From the NCBI RefSeq assembly GCF_963924675.1, contig NC_089236.1, forward strand, positions 31,395,319-31,459,318: a stretch of DNA of 64,000 bases. The letters are read 5' to 3'. How positions within the stretch are numbered: the first letter of the stretch is position 1; each line of letters starts with the position of its first letter. This document shows positions 24,030-37,484 of this stretch, piece after piece. This DNA comes from Phocoena phocoena. Its lineage: Eukaryota > Chordata > Mammalia > Artiodactyla > Phocoenidae. The notes under the pieces are model-generated. The model had not been told where the DNA came from. It did not search any database and was given only the letters and a program-made list of their open reading frames with translations. Position numbers and translations under genes: made by a program.

Positions 24030-25120
24030 AAATGAAAACAGTAGCATACCCAGTGTGGGTCTTCAAAGAAATAGAAAAAATAAAGTCTCTACTCTCAAGG
24101 AATGGCACAGTCAGTGAAAGTACAACACATATTTAGAAGCTGATGTGCACTTAGTCTAAAAAGGCCAGATCAAGTAAACACTGTTCATTCATTTAGCTAG
24201 TATCTATTAACTACTTATTCTATTTACTTCACTGTGCTTGCCTTTATAAATATCAAAATAAAATAAGCATTATGGCTGTCCCAAAAGATGTCAGAATATG
24301 TTATAAAAATAAATATGGAAATAAATAATTATAATATAATATAATAACTGCTATACCAAAGATCATCTGCAAGGCAGAGAGAAGAAGCTTATGGGAAAAA
24401 ATACTTACTTTGCCTAAGGAAGCCTGGGGAGGTTTCATAGAGGTGGGATTATCAAAATTGAGTGTTACAGAATAAATAACATTCTGTCCAGTAGTGGTGG
24501 TAGGAAAGGCATTCCAAATAAAGGAAGCAATTTGTGTAAAGACATGAAAAAGTGGAAGTATGGCATTTTTCAGAGGACTAAAATAGCTTGGCATTGTTGA
24601 ACTATAATGTAGCAAAGAAAAATAGCCGGTTATGGGACTGGACATATAACTGAGCCAGATCATATCAACACAATACTGTTAATGTCTAAGTGAGACAAGC
24701 AAGCAATAACCATGTATTGTGTTTCTATATAGGAACACAAGGGGTTCTGTGCTGGAAATCTAGATACCAGCATTTTCAGCATATCAGATGGCATTCGAAA
24801 TCATGGGTAGGCTATCTAAGTTAGAGGAGGGAAATAGAGTACAGATCCCCTTTGGACACCAATAGTGAGTGTGTAGATTAGAAGGTAAGTTGTAAGTGGT
24901 CTATGGAGATAGGAAGAACATGAAGAATGAACATTCTTGCAGAATCCTGGGAGTAGTAAATTTCATATACAGAGTAATCAACAATCCCAAAGTCAAATAA
25001 GTAAAGACTAAATGTATGTATAGGATTTGGCAACTGGCATATTATAGTTTGTCTTAATGAGAGAAATTCTGTGGAGTGCCAATGTTGCAGTAGACATCTA
25101 TAAATCTGTAACAAAGAGTA
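24030..25120 (+). repeat. Possible L2-like ancient LINE remains
   Basis: Phrases typical of an L2-type 3' region occur in loose order: TCTCAAGGAATGGCACAGTC near 24094, TTCATTCATTTAGCTAGTA near 24184, GGAAAGGCATTCCAAATAAA near 24502. Divergence is very high and no frame remains. It could be several unrelated fragments. Confidence 0.4.
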
Positions 25121-25594
25121 ACTTGAAAGTCATGTTTTCCAATTTTAAGAACCAGGGACTTGAGAAAGAAAAAGATTTTGTGAATGCTAAAAGCTTAGTA
25201 GTCCATACAAAATTTAAAGTTTAAAGGATTTATGAATCATATTGTGGAGAAAGAATGTGTAATAAAATTATTATCTTATTCCAGATCAATCAGAACACAA
25301 GGTGTTAATACCACAAACAGGGACCAAGGGTGGGTATTTGGTAAAAAAAGAATCTAATGGGACAGAGCAAATATTTAACACTCAGTGTGTCATTAAGAGT
25401 TTATATATAAACCTTGAATAAATTTAGAGAATTCAAGAGACAAAATAAGCTCTTGCCAGGCTTTTCAGTTCAGTTTCACAGAGATTCATTTTGGCATAAG
25501 AATTTTGTGAGTGTGACAATCATATTCACTAAACTTGGTTGCAGTAAAATGAGAAAATGGAAACATAAGTATATACAATACATTTTGAACTTTG
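25121..25594. other. Unassigned stretch
   Basis: No recognised feature. The 62-codon frame at 25414-25602 has no family signature. Confidence 0.45.
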
Positions 25595-26699
25595 AATTCT
25601 AGCTTACAGGTTGAAAGACAAAAATTTTACAATAACTGTACTTATAATATTTTGCCAATGTATGCACAATATAAAAAGATGTAAATTTTGACATTAATAA
25701 CATAAAATATGGGGATTGGACAAATAAAAATTTAGAAAATTTTTATACAGTTGAAGTTAAGCTATTGTCAACATAAAATAAACTGGTATAAATATAGCAT
25801 GTATTATAAAAGCCTCATGGTAATCCCAAAGCAAAAATATATATTATATACACAAATGATAAGAGAAAAGAATCAAAGTATACCATTTGAAAAAATCATT
25901 TAATGACAAAGAAAAACAGCAAGAGAGGAAGCAAGGACTAACAGAATTACAGAACAATCAGAAATCGATTAACAAAACGGTGATAATAATTCTTGCCTAT
26001 CAATTAGTACTTTAAATATAAGTGGCTTATCTTTTCAAATTAAAAGGCATACACTGGTTGTACTGGTGAAAAAATGAGACCCAACTATATACTGCTTATG
26101 TAGCAGGGATAGCCATACTTATGTCAGACAAAATAGACTTTAAGTAAAAGATAGAAAAGAAAAAAATATATAATATTATTATTATACAATAATAACCAGG
26201 TCAGTTCATCAAGAAGATATAACAACTGTAGATATATGTACCCATATTGGAGCACCTAAATATATTAAACAATACTTAACATATCTAAAGGCAGAAATAG
26301 ACAGCAATGTAAGAGAGTATTTCAATACCCCACTTTCAATAATGAATAAATCATCTGGACAGAAAATCAAGTACTTTAGCTATACTTTAGAACTAATGAC
26401 CTGAGAGACATATACAGAACATTCAATCCAATAGCAGATGTGCATATCATATGTTGTCACAAAACAAGTCAATCAATTTAAGAATATTGAAATCACATCA
26501 AGTATCTTTTCCAACCATAATGGTATGAAACTGGAAACCAATAACAGGAAGAAAGCTGGAAAATTCACAAATATGTAGAAAATAGATAACACACTTCTCA
26601 ACAAAAAATGGGCAAAAAGGAAATCAAAGGGAAAATTAAAAATATCTTGACCCAAATGATAATGGGAACACAACACTGAAAACTTAAGGGATTCAGCAA

Positions 26700-28600
26700 A
26701 AGCAGTTCTTAAAAGGAAAGTTTATAGCAATAAATGGGTACATTAAGAAAAAAAGAAAGATCTCAAATAAACAACCTAATTTTGCACCTCAAGGAACTAG
26801 AAAAAGAAGAACAAACTGAGCCCAATATTAGCAGACAGAAGGAAATAATAGAGCTTAGAGAAGAAATAAGTGATATAGAGACTAAGAAAAAAATAGAAAA
26901 ATCAACAAAATCGTTTTTTAAGGTTGACAAATTTGGGGATAGACTAAGAAAAAAAAGAAATGACTCAAATAAAACGAATTATAAATAACACCATGCAAAG
27001 GATTATAAGTGACTACTGTGAACAATTATACACCAACAAATGCAACAACCTAGAAGAAATGGATAAATTCCTAGAAACATACAACTCACTAAGACTGAAC
27101 CATGAATTAATAGAAAATCTGAACAAACCAATAATAAAACAGTAGATTGAAAGAGTCACCAAACGTCTCCCAACAAAGAAAAACCCAGGACCAGATGGTC
27201 CACTGCTGGATTCTACCAAATGTTTAAGGGATAATTAATTCCAGTCCTTCTCAATCTCTTCCCCAAAATAGAAAAACAGAGAATATTTCCAAACTCATTT
27301 TTCAAGGTCAGCATTACCCTGATAATGAAGCTAGACAAGGATACTATAAGAAAAGAAAATTACAGGCCATTATCTCTGATGAACATAGATGCAAATCTTT
27401 TCAAGAAGGAATTTACCTCAACATAATAAAAGCCATAGAAGGAAAGCCAATAGTTAACATCATACTCAACGTTGAAAAGTTAAAATCTCTTCCTCTAAAA
27501 TCAGGAACAAGACAAGAAAGCTCACTCTTGCCAGTTTTACTCAATATGATATTGGAAATTCTAATCAAAACAATTAGTCAAGAAAAAGAAATAAAAGATA
27601 TCCATATTAAGAAGAAGAAAGTAAAAAAAAAAAAAAAAAAAAAGAAGAAGAAAGTAAAATTTTCTCTGTTTGCACATGGCATGAGCTTATACATAGAAAA
27701 AAAGACACCACTAAAAACTGTTAAAACTAATAAATGAATTCAGTAAAGTTACAGGATACAAAATCAACATACAAAAATCAGTTATGTTTCTATATACTAA
27801 TAATGAATTATCTGGAAAAAATAAAGAAAAGAACCCAATTTACAATAGCATCCAAAACTATAAAATATTTAGGAATGAATTTAACCAAAGAGCTAAAAGA
27901 CCTGGATACTTCAAACTGTAAGGCATTTTTGAAAGAAATTAAAGAAGACACAAATGAATGGAAATACATTCCATGTTCTTGAATTGAAACACAAATACTG
28001 TGAAAATATCCATAATACCCAAAGTGATCTACAGGTTGGATGAAGTTCCTATCAAATTCTAATGACATTTTTCACACAAAAACAAAACAAAACAAAACAA
28101 AAAACTATCCTAAAATTTGTATGGAAACACAAAAGACTCCAAATAGCCAAAGCAATCTTGAGAAAGAAGAACAAACTGGAGGAATCATAATTACTGATTT
28201 CAAACTATATTACAATGCTATAGTAATCAAAACCATATGATACTTGCCTATAAACTGAGACATATATCAATGGACTAGATTAGAGAGCCCCAAAATAAAC
28301 CCATGCGTTTACAGTTAACTAATTTTTGACAAGAATCCTAAGAACATAAAATGGAGAAAAATAGACTTTTCAACAAACAGTATTGGGGAAACTGGATACC
28401 CACATACAAAAACATGCAACTGGACCCCTATTGTATACCACTCACAAAAATTAACTTGAGATGGAATAAAAGCTTTAAGATCTGAAATCATAAAACTCAT
28501 AAAAATTAGAGAAAAACTTCTTGACATTGACCTTGTCGATGATTTCTTGGATAAGACACCAAAAGCACAGGCAACAGAAGCTAAAACAAACAAGTGAGAC
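26700..28600 (+). pseudogene. L1M ORF2 reverse-transcriptase region, catalytic box lost
   Basis: Scattered frames (26734-26988, 27528-27737, 27734-27982, 28040-28240) match successive parts of L1 ORF2, including QINNLILHLKELEKEEQ and ILIKTISQEKEIKDIHIKKK. The catalytic FADDM box reads FAHGM at 27669-27683: both metal-binding aspartates are changed (codon CAT at 27675 and GGC at 27678). Frameshifts separate all pieces. Confidence 0.88.
27609..27659 (+). mobile_element. Probable poly(A)-only retroinsertion with 18 bp TSD, inside L1M
   Basis: AAGAAGAAGAAAGTAAAA occurs at 27609-27626 and again at 27642-27659. Only A's lie between (27627-27641), and the first copy is preceded by TT, so the junction TT|AAGAAG resembles an L1 endonuclease site. 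The host L1M region normally has one copy of this lysine-rich coding stretch. Slippage is the alternative. Confidence 0.6.
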
Positions 28601-29690
28601 TACATCAAACTAAAGAGTTCTGCATTGCAAAGGACCCAATCAATAAATTGAAAAGACAACATATAGAATTGAAGAAAATATTTACAAACCATATATCTTA
28701 TAAGGGGTTAATATATAAATGTATAAAAAGTCATACCACACAATAGCAGAAAAGCAAATAATCTAGTTAAAAATGGGTGAAGGACTGAAAATACATTTTT
28801 CTAACAAAATATACAAATGACTACTTAGCACATGAAAAGGTGCTCAGCATTACTAATCATCAAGGAAATACAAGCCAAAACATAACAAATTTATCACCTC
28901 ACTAATTGTTAGAATGTCAGTTATCAAAAAAAAAAAGAAATTACAAATGTTGGTGAAGATGTGGAGAAAAGAGAAACCTTTACACTTTTGGTGGAAAAGT
29001 AAATTGATATAGCCATTATGGCAAACAGTATGGTCGTTTCTCAAAAAATTAAAAATAGAACGGCCATATGGTCCAGCAATCCAATTCCTGAGTATATATC
29101 TGAAAGAAATGAAATCAATATCTTGAAGAGATGTCTGCATTCCTATGTGCATTGCAGCATTATTCATGATAGCCAAGATATGGAAACAGTTTTCTTCAGT
29201 TGATGAATGGATTAAGTAGATGGTATATGTATATAAGTAATGGAATATTATTCAGCCATAAATAATGATATCCTGCCATTTGTGAAAACGTGGAAGAAAC
29301 TGGAGGACATTATGATAAGTGAATAAGCCAGACAGAAGAAAAAGAAATACTGTATGCTATCACTTATAGGTGAAATCTAAAAAAAATAAAATAAAAAATT
29401 CATAGATACAGTGAATAGAATAATGATTGCCACAGGCTGAAGGATGGAAGAAACAGTGAAATTTAGGTCAAGGTTAAAAACCTTTAGTTTTAAGAATAAA
29501 TTCTGAGGTACAGCATGGTGACTATAGTCAATAATACAATATTGTGTAATTGAAAATTGCTAAGAATAGATCTTAAGCTGTCTCATCACAAAAAAGGGAA
29601 GAGTTAGGTGTATGAATATCAAATCATCACATTGTACAGTTTAAATATATAAAAATGTATTTGTCAATTATTTCTCAATAATTGTTGAAA

Positions 29691-31002
29691 AAATCCAAGT
29701 CCATATCCATGTCTGGATATGGATATAGGTAAATACAGCTATCTCAAATGTCTGAGTAAGAAATTACAAATACCTAGAGTAAAGCAGTCTAGAGACTGAA
29801 TCAAGTATTAAGTAGGTAGTCCTAGCTATTGATTAGATGGTGGGTATCAGAGAGCAAAAAGTCAAATTTTTCTTTCAGATTTCTTACAAATAAAATTATG
29901 AGAATTTATATGTTATGAAAATAGATATAGCCCAACAGAAAAGTAAATTGTAACTTAAAATTAGTTTTGGACACAGAAAATTACACACAAATCTAAGCTT
30001 AAAATATTACTTTAAGATAATTTAAAAATGTCAAATAGACTGTAAGTATATTAAAAAGATATTCACACACTCTGAAGCGTTTGCTTGCTTTTTAAAGCAT
30101 TAATAAAAACCACCAAAGACTAAATTTCACTTTATACAAATATTAGTATATAGTTTCTGTAAAGTCACCAGTAATAGGGCTAAAATAGACTAACATCAAA
30201 TTTACTTCTTTTGTAGGTAACTTGGTCCCTTTTCATATTTTATTTTACTTCATCTTTAATTTATTCTACCAAATAACATGTCAGTAATACCATTTCCACA
30301 GAGCCACTTCATTTTAAGAGGCAGAGTGAGATGGACTCATTCATCCTACTGCTAAGATAGTTTTCTTAATTCCTATCTTCAAATAAGTTTCATAGGGATT
30401 AATTCAATGGAATTTGAGACAGAAAAGAAAGACTTCTCAGAAAACATATCATTCTTTATCCACCCTGCTTGAGGATATCTTAGAGAATTGCTAAATTGCT
30501 TGGATAGAATGGAGAGTATGGCATCATTATTTCTCAGCAATTTAAAAATAAATACAACAGTTAAAGTCTTTGTGCCATTATGATGACCTTAATACTATAA
30601 ACATTGGGAATTAGAACATGTGACTTTGTTTTAATTAGTTTATTGACAATTGTCACTACAAAGGAGGCCAGAAATGCTTTTAAAGGGAGATAAAGCAAAG
30701 TAGATGGCTTAATTTTGTTTGTAAAATCTGGCATATTGCAATAGCCTAAAAAAAATTCATAGTTTACTTAGCAGAAAAAACAGAAATTATAGAATTTTAT
30801 TTTAATGTGTCCACAGTAAGTTCAGAATACCCAGTCAAATAAGAAGTTCAAAATAATGTTGATCAATCATAACTGTAGCTTTTGTTATGTTGGAAAGATT
30901 AATTTTAAATATTAAGGCAATTCAGGTGGGCCCCAGACTTCTCATATAACTATAAGATCTAGGGGGAAAAATATACCCCTTAAACTCTACTATATACAAA
31001 TG
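29691..31002. other. Unassigned AT-rich region
   Basis: No gene, no confident repeat. Only short A-runs and T-runs were seen. Confidence 0.5.
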
Positions 31003-31030
31003 GACCTGAAATATATATATATATATATTT

Positions 31031-31066
<36 letters not shown>

Positions 31067-31274
31067 TGTGGTATGCGGGCCTCTCACTGTTGTGGCCTCT
31101 CCCGTTGTAGAGCACAGGCTCCGGAAGTGCAGGCTCAGCAGCCATGCCTCATGGGCCCAGCCGCTGTGCAACATGTAGGATCATCCCTGACTGGGGCACG
31201 AACCCATGTCCCCTGCATCGGCAGGCAGACTCTCAACCACTGTGCCACCAGGGAAGCCCAGACATGAAATATAT
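31003..31274 (-). mobile_element. CHR SINE, antisense, with 14 bp TSD and (TTG)n tail
   Basis: The TSD GACCTGAAATATAT at 31003-31016 recurs at 31261-31274 with one mismatch. On minus, the head GGGCTTCCCTGGTGGCACAG lies at 31240-31259 and the B box near 31200. The tail appears on plus as (AT)n then (TTG)n at 31017-31064, that is (CAA)n in the sense strand. Confidence 0.93.
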
Positions 31275-31839
31275 TTTACCCACAGAATTGAAGTTGAATG
31301 ATACTGAGGAGGTTTTTATTTTTTATTTTTTTAATGTTTGAAGATTCTTTCCTGACAACTAATGCTCCTTTATGAGCATTGTAATAAGACAGAAATGTAA
31401 ACCCATATGACAGGCGGATCATTTCATAGTAGTTGTATATAAGCTGCTACTAACACAGACACTCAGAAGTCTGCATTTAAGTCCCAGGTGACCAATAAAA
31501 GCAGAAATTAAAGATATAACATATATACACAAGGAAAATTCCAAAGTAGTAGGGCACATAAATGTAAAAAAAAAATATTAGTAATAGTAATAATAACAGT
31601 ACAAGGACCTATGAAGAAAACAAGGATGCATTTCTTTTTAGGATCAAGGAAAATATTCCTATTAAATATCACTCAGAATTTAAAGGCAGTGAAAAAGGAC
31701 ATAAAATCAATTTCATGGCAGAAGACATGATAAGCAATGTAAAAAATGATAAGCAATGTAAAAAAGTAACAAGAATAATAACAAATTGGGAAACATTTAT
31801 AATATATCAGAAACAAAGGGATAAACACGTATTCTTCTA
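31275..31839. other. Unassigned stretch with a small tandem duplication
   Basis: No gene. A 19 bp perfect tandem duplication lies at 31727-31764, described separately. Confidence 0.45.
31727..31764. repeat. Perfect 19 bp tandem duplication, two copies
   Basis: ATGATAAGCAATGTAAAAA occurs at 31727-31745 and 31746-31764 with no mismatch. Confidence 0.95.
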
Positions 31840-32158
31840 TATTTTTGGTAGAAATGGGATAACTAGAAATGTTACATTTGTATTACCAGTAGAGTCATCA
31901 GTCTTACTTGTGAGAATCTATTCCAAAGATATTCTGCAAAATATAAAATGATTACACAGAATGTTATTCATAATGATATTGTTAGTGATATAAAAAATTA
32001 GAAGGAATACATAAATTTGTCAAAAGGAAACAGACTTTAATACAATCACATATTGCACAACATACAGATGTAAAAAAGAATGAGAATTCTCTCAGTCATG
32101 GGGACACTATTAGCTAATAAAAAGCAAGGCAAAGAATAATACACAAGCATTTTATTTT
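31840..32158 (+). mobile_element. Ancient L1ME/HAL1-like 3' end
   Basis: The tail of an old ORF2 is visible: TGTGAGAATCTATTCCAAAG near 31909 corresponds to the FLSI(Y)PKDI-type motif. It is followed by a decayed AATGTTATTCATAATG block and a block near 32075 with GTAAAAAAGAATGAGAATTC. It ends where a second L1M begins. Confidence 0.55.
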
Positions 32159-32159
32159 C

Positions 32160-34395
32160 ACATAAATAAATTTGTTTTGCTTTCATAAATGAGATCAATA
32201 TTTTCCCAAAAAAGCTTTTGACAATATCTAATGTCTATTCCTGATAAAACTCCTGAACCTGATAAAATGTATCTACAAAACCTTAGTGCTAACATCCTAC
32301 TTAATGGTGAAAGGCTGAATGATATTTTCTTCAAAAGATCAGAAACAAGATAGCAAAATCTCACCACTTTATTCAATATTGTAGTAAAGGCTCCAGTCAG
32401 TGCAATAAGGCAAGAAAAATGAGAAAAATAAAAGCATCCAGAATAGAAAAGAAGAAGTAAAACTATTTAGAAAGCTGTTGGAATCTATAATAGCTACCAA
32501 AACTAAAAAGTGAGTTTAGCAATTTTGTAGAATACAAACTCAACAGTGAAATAAATTGTATTTTATATACTAGCAATAAGCAATCAAAAACTAAAATAAA
32601 AATACAATTTTCAACTGCATCAAATATATGAAATACATGGAGGTAAATTTAAAAAAATGCAAAGGGCCTTTGCATTCTTATGTAGGAAATATTGCTGAAT
32701 TCAGAGTTCTTAATAAATGAAGATATAGACCATGTTCATGGGTAACAAGATGCAATATAATTAAGATATAAATTTAACTCAAATCAATCTATAGTTTTGA
32801 TACAATCCCAAAATTTCAGCAGGTTCTTTTAAAAATAAAATGTGACAAAGTGATTCTACAATATATGTATAAGGAGAAATGCAAAGGACATAAAATAACA
32901 AAACAATGTTGAAAAATAATGAAGTTGGAAAACTAACCCTGTGTGATTTCAAGACGTACAGTAAAGCCACTGTAATCAAGGCAATGTGCTATTGGTATAC
33001 AGATAGACAAGTAGATAAATGGAATAAAATAGCAAACTAGAAATAGATTCAACCTATATAAATAACTAATTTTCAACAAAGATATAAAGGTTAGTCAGCA
33101 GAGAAAGGGTACCTTTTTTCACAAATGATAGTGGAAGGTAGATATTCATATACAAAAAAGAACTTTAATCAATAATATGAAACATATAGAAAACATTAGT
33201 TTTAAATGGTTAATAGACATAATGTAACACCTAAAATTATGAAACTTGTAGAATAAAATGTAGGAAAAAATCTTTCTGACTTGGATTAGGAAATATTTCT
33301 CAGATATAATACCAAAAGCATGATACATGAGAAAACAAATTAATAAATTGGAATTCATGAATGAAAAAAACATCACCTGTTCTTAGAAGGATACCGTATT
33401 TTTAAGAGGACTGGCAAAATATTTGGGGAAAATATTTGCAATGTATATATGTCTGAAAATGTTTTATATTCAGAATTTAGAGAATTCTCAAAACCCAATA
33501 ACAGGAAAACAAGCAAGACAATAAAAAATGAGCTAAATATTTGAACAGACTTCATCAATGAAGATACACAGATGGCTAATAAGCACTGACGTGAAAAATG
33601 GTCAAAAATATTAGCCACTGGGAAATGCAAATGAAAACCACAATGATGTAGTACATACTTATTAGAATGTCTAAATTAAAACTACTGACTATACCAAGTG
33701 TTTGCAAGGATGTTGAGGAACTGTAACACCTACATTGATAGTATGTAAACTTGTTCAATCACTTTGGAAACCAATCTGAGAATTTCTGAAAAAATTAAAC
33801 ACATCTACCACAGAAACTAACAATTCCACTTCTGGGTATTTATCCAAGGAAATAAAATCCTGTGTCCAAATCAAATGTTGTACACAAGTGTTCTTAGAAG
33901 CTATTTTTGTAGTAGCCATAAACCGAAGATACTCTAAATGTCAATTGGCTGGTGAATAGATAAAGAAATGTAATATATCCTCCCCATGGAAAACTACTCA
34001 GCAATAAGAAATATCAATACACACGACAACATGGAGTTCACAACCATTATAGTAAGTATAAAAAACAAACACAAAAGACTATGCACTATAAGATCCTACT
34101 TAAACTCTCTAAAAGGCAAATCTACAGGGAAAAGAAATAGATCATACTGGCTTGGCAAAGGGGATAGGGTGGGGCTGGGGCTGGTGGCAGCCCTACTCTG
34201 GAGGGAGAGTTCCACATCCAGGGAAAGAGAACTTTGGAGAGTGATGATTATGCTCACTCTCTGGATTGTCATAACACTTTCATGGATCTAGACACGTGTT
34301 GAAACTAATCCAATTGTGCACTGTAAATATATGCAGTGTGCTATATATCAACTATGCCTCAATAAAGCTGGGAAAATAATAAATAAAATAAAAAT
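32160..34395 (+). mobile_element. Decayed L1M (reverse transcriptase to 3' end), sense
   Basis: Parts of ORF2 appear in order: the palm entry TCCTACTTAATGGTGAAAGG near 32295, the ACAAACTCAACAGTGAAATA region near 32535, the tail with CTTCTGGGTATTTATCCAAGG near 33830 and GGTGAATAGATAAAGAAATG near 33951. The 3' UTR ends near 34,375 with GCCTCAATAAAGCTGGG. It is more diverged than the copy at 25,595 and has no frame longer than about 100 codons. Confidence 0.85.
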
Positions 34396-35169
34396 TAAGA
34401 TGACATAAGAGCCCACAGAGAGCTTCTGATGGCCAAATATGGAAGGATTTGATCATTGGAAAGAAAAATAATTACAATAAAAAAATCTCAACTTCATAAT
34501 GATACACATAAAAGAGATGGGAAGGAAAGGGAAAGGAAAGAAGTCAACATTTATTCTATATTTTCTGTGTAAACTATATTTCAGGATAACCAATTAGGTA
34601 AACCTGAGTATGAAAAGTTATTCATTATGGAAAGGATAATATCAGCTAGTAAATGTGAAATAAGTGTTTCAGACAAAGTACATTAGTGAATAAAACCATT
34701 AGATAAAGGATTGATGGGTAACTTTACAATGAGGTTCAGGATGTAATAGTTTTACCTACTATTCACTCTCAGCATCACTAAAAGCAGGACAATAAGGTAG
34801 TATATGCTGCCTGATGTAATATAACATGACAAATTCAGCATTACTAATAAATATTGTTAGTTAAAGAAAGTTGAAACTAAATCTATTCAAATCTTTACAG
34901 ATGTCTTACAGGAAATGCAGGAGGAAGAAGCTAAGTGACACCATGAACAAGCAGAGTTAAAACCACAAACTAGTACAAATTATTCAACAAGTATAATGGA
35001 GCAAAATTATTCAACAAGTTAATGATATAAAAAAGAGAAGGGTTAATTTAAAAAGCAAAGGCATAAAAATAAAATGCAATTTAAGAACTTGTTTTAGATT
35101 CTGATTTGTATAAACAATTTTAAATATAGCTAGATATTAGATGATAGCAGGAAAGTATCAATTTTGTTA
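34396..35169. other. Unassigned stretch
   Basis: Includes a purine-rich run at about 34514-34541 (GGGAAGGAAAGGGAAAGG). No coding signal. Confidence 0.45.
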
Positions 35170-35432
35170 GTTATAAAAATGTAAGTAACTATTTACATTT
35201 TGGGGAGAGATATACATCTTAACATGTATGTTGAAATGATGTACGGTCTTGAAGTTGCTTTAGAATACTTTACAACTGTATCAAAAAAAGAATGGACGAG
35301 GCAAGGATGAAGTGGCAAAATCTGGAGAGTCATTTGATCTAGGTGCTGGAGCGAGTGGGTTTATTACCCTTGTGTGTGTTTGATATTATTCACAGTAAAT
35401 ATTTTGAAATTACAAAATAAAAAGATTCTGAA
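35170..35432 (+). mobile_element. Ancient L1M/HAL1 3' UTR tail, sense
   Basis: The closing blocks TTGAAGTTGCTTTAGAATACTT near 35250 and GGTGCTGGAGCGAGTGGGTTTATTA near 35342 end in AAATTACAAAATAAAAAG near 35408-35426. That is the usual order of an L1M-type 3' end. Only the 3' UTR is present. Confidence 0.6.
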
Positions 35433-37084
35433 AACAAGATATTCTTCCTGTCTCTTCTCAGCTAAACTGGCTTTACTGCTTTTCTACTTGTTAGTTGGTC
35501 TTTCTAACTCAATCACTTTCCCTGTTCCGCAGATCACAGGAATAGACCTAGTCTGGGATTTATCTGAAAGTTGCTTCAACCAACTATAATTTAAGAAGGA
35601 TGCAAAGGGAGTATTGATGTGGATTTATAAGAATGTGATTAGACCATTTTATGGAGATTTTTCCATCCTTCTCACCAAAAGGAAATACAGAAACCTATTC
35701 AGCTATATGAAATACATGTTTATTATTTCACAGTGGTTTGTGCAATAGTACATAGATGTAAATGAGATATTCTAGGACTTTTTTCATATAAATAGTAAGT
35801 AATTTTCAAAATTTGAACGACAAAAATACCCTTCAGATAACATTTACATTGCCTCAGAGTTCTCAAATGTTTATAGCAATTCTCATTGCACTTTATTATG
35901 AATATAGAAGATTTTGGAACTAAACGTACATTAATTGTAACATAAAAGTCATGTCCATTCAAATACAATCCCTGATTAATCACTTTATGTATTTACTGCT
36001 CTATTCCTTCCAAATAAGGTAGAGGATAGGAAGATTCTAAGAGAGAGAGAATTTCTAAAAGAAACTCTACTGTTCACCATATTTTTTAATATTCTTTATT
36101 GCATAGAGTCACTTCCAACATTCTTACCATTACCTTTGACTGCATGTGTTAACATTATTAAATTGTTAACATGTTTCTATCTTATATACTTTATAAATGT
36201 ATTTCACATATCTATCTAACATATAAAGAAAAATTAAGTAGAACACATATTTTTGTTCAAAATAAATTTTTAGAACATATGTAATTCTCCAAAAGATGAT
36301 ATATTTATTTTTACAACAAAACTATAAGATTAGCTGAACAAATGACACTAAAGCTGTGATTTGTTTTCATAGAATTAATGAAGCACAGAACAAATGTAAT
36401 TAATTATTAAATTCAGTAGGTAATCAGACTAAAATATGATCTAATTCCAATTTAAAAAGTAAAAGTCTACTAATTAACTCTCAAATCCAGAAGCATGCCA
36501 GAAATGGCTTATCATAAATACATCTTTAATTTTATGTATTTTACTTGTATATATACATATATATGTATATAGGAAGACAATCCTATTTTTGTCAGATTTG
36601 TCCTCAATTTCTGTTAAATTATTCATACATATTCAAACACACTAATTTAAATATTTCTAATAAAATAAATTCAGAAATTTCTTGTTAGTCATATACAATC
36701 ATAAGGATGAAAGAATGTGTTCATCTGCTGTTTGTTTTTTTATCCTGTCTGAACGTGATTTGGTACTGTATTCAAAGTGGAAATGAATATCCCCAAACTG
36801 AGGAAAATAGACCATTTTTGAAGGTTTTGTTCCAGTTTCATAAAAATCTGCAATGTTCAACTGTGGCATAAAGCTTCACTAACCTAGAAGTTAGGAAAAT
36901 ACTCTTTCAAGCAGCATTCAAGAACTTTTTCATTTGTTCCAATCTTTTGATAGTTTGTGAACAGCAGAAGTGTTTTCATAGCTTCCTCAGTAGAGTTCAA
37001 CAAATAAATATGAAATAGCATAAAAATAATGAATACTCTTCATGGCATGTTTGCTTTGTGACAGACATATGCACAACATGCTTG
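35433..37084. other. Unassigned AT-rich region
   Basis: About 1.65 kb without recognisable gene or repeat, apart from a self-complementary TATATATACATATATATGTATATA tract near 36548-36571. Frames at 35374-35589 and 35723-35983 carry no family signature. Confidence 0.5.
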
Positions 37085-37245
37085 CCTTACAGGGATCCCA
37101 GACGGATTTCTATCCCCATTTCACATTGGCTGAGAGTGGTTGCCTGACCAGGCAAAAACCACACAGTTAAGAAGCACCGTTTAGTCACAAGCATATATAA
37201 GCCTGAGTTCTCAGCCACCACTAGGCCCTTATTTCTACGTGGCAG
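37085..37245 (+). repeat. Probable MIR SINE, sense
   Basis: CTATCCCCATTTCACATTGG near 37111, then a decayed stretch, AACCACACAGTTAAGAAGC at about 37157, then a GCCTGAGTTCTCAGCC 3' half. This matches the MIR order with high divergence. Confidence 0.55.
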
Positions 37246-37332
37246 AACTAGTGTTTGCTCCTGGCAAGACAAAAATAAATAATATACAGACTCTGCTCCC
37301 TACATACACGGAATGAGGAAGCAAGCAGGCCA

Positions 37333-37484
37333 TGCAACATTTGCAAGTTCCTATACCTCACTCAGACTCAATTTCCTCCCTTTAAATGGAGGGTAACAAT
37401 ATAACAGCATTGTTAGCAAGGTTACATGAAACTGAATGTAACATGTGTACCACATAGTAGGCACTCAAGACATTTTAGTTCTTT
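37333..37484 (+). repeat. MIR SINE (5' and middle part), sense
   Basis: TCACTCAGACTCAATTTCCTCC near 37358, TAAATGGAGGGTAACAATA near 37383, GTTACATGAAACTGAATGTAAC near 37420 and CACATAGTAGGCACTCAAGA near 37451 form the classic MIR/MIR3 order. Confidence 0.8.

Larger units (their letters stand above)
25595..29690 (+). mobile_element. Long decayed L1M (ORF1-ORF2 junction to 3' end), sense
   Basis: About 4.1 kb of contiguous L1M. The inter-ORF region is at 25,600-26,000, the endonuclease part at 26,000-26,450, and the reverse transcriptase at 26,500-27,760, including a diverged catalytic box at 27669-27683. The C-terminal part with the YxxNxEI-like tail reaches about 29,330, and the 3' UTR of the GTACAGCATGGTGACTATAG type ends near 29,690. 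No intact frame exceeds about 90 codons. The 5' UTR and ORF1 are missing. Confidence 0.9.

Noticed and set aside
24301..24663. 120-codon minus-strand frame
   Set aside because: It lies over probable L2-like remains on the opposite strand and shows no domain features.
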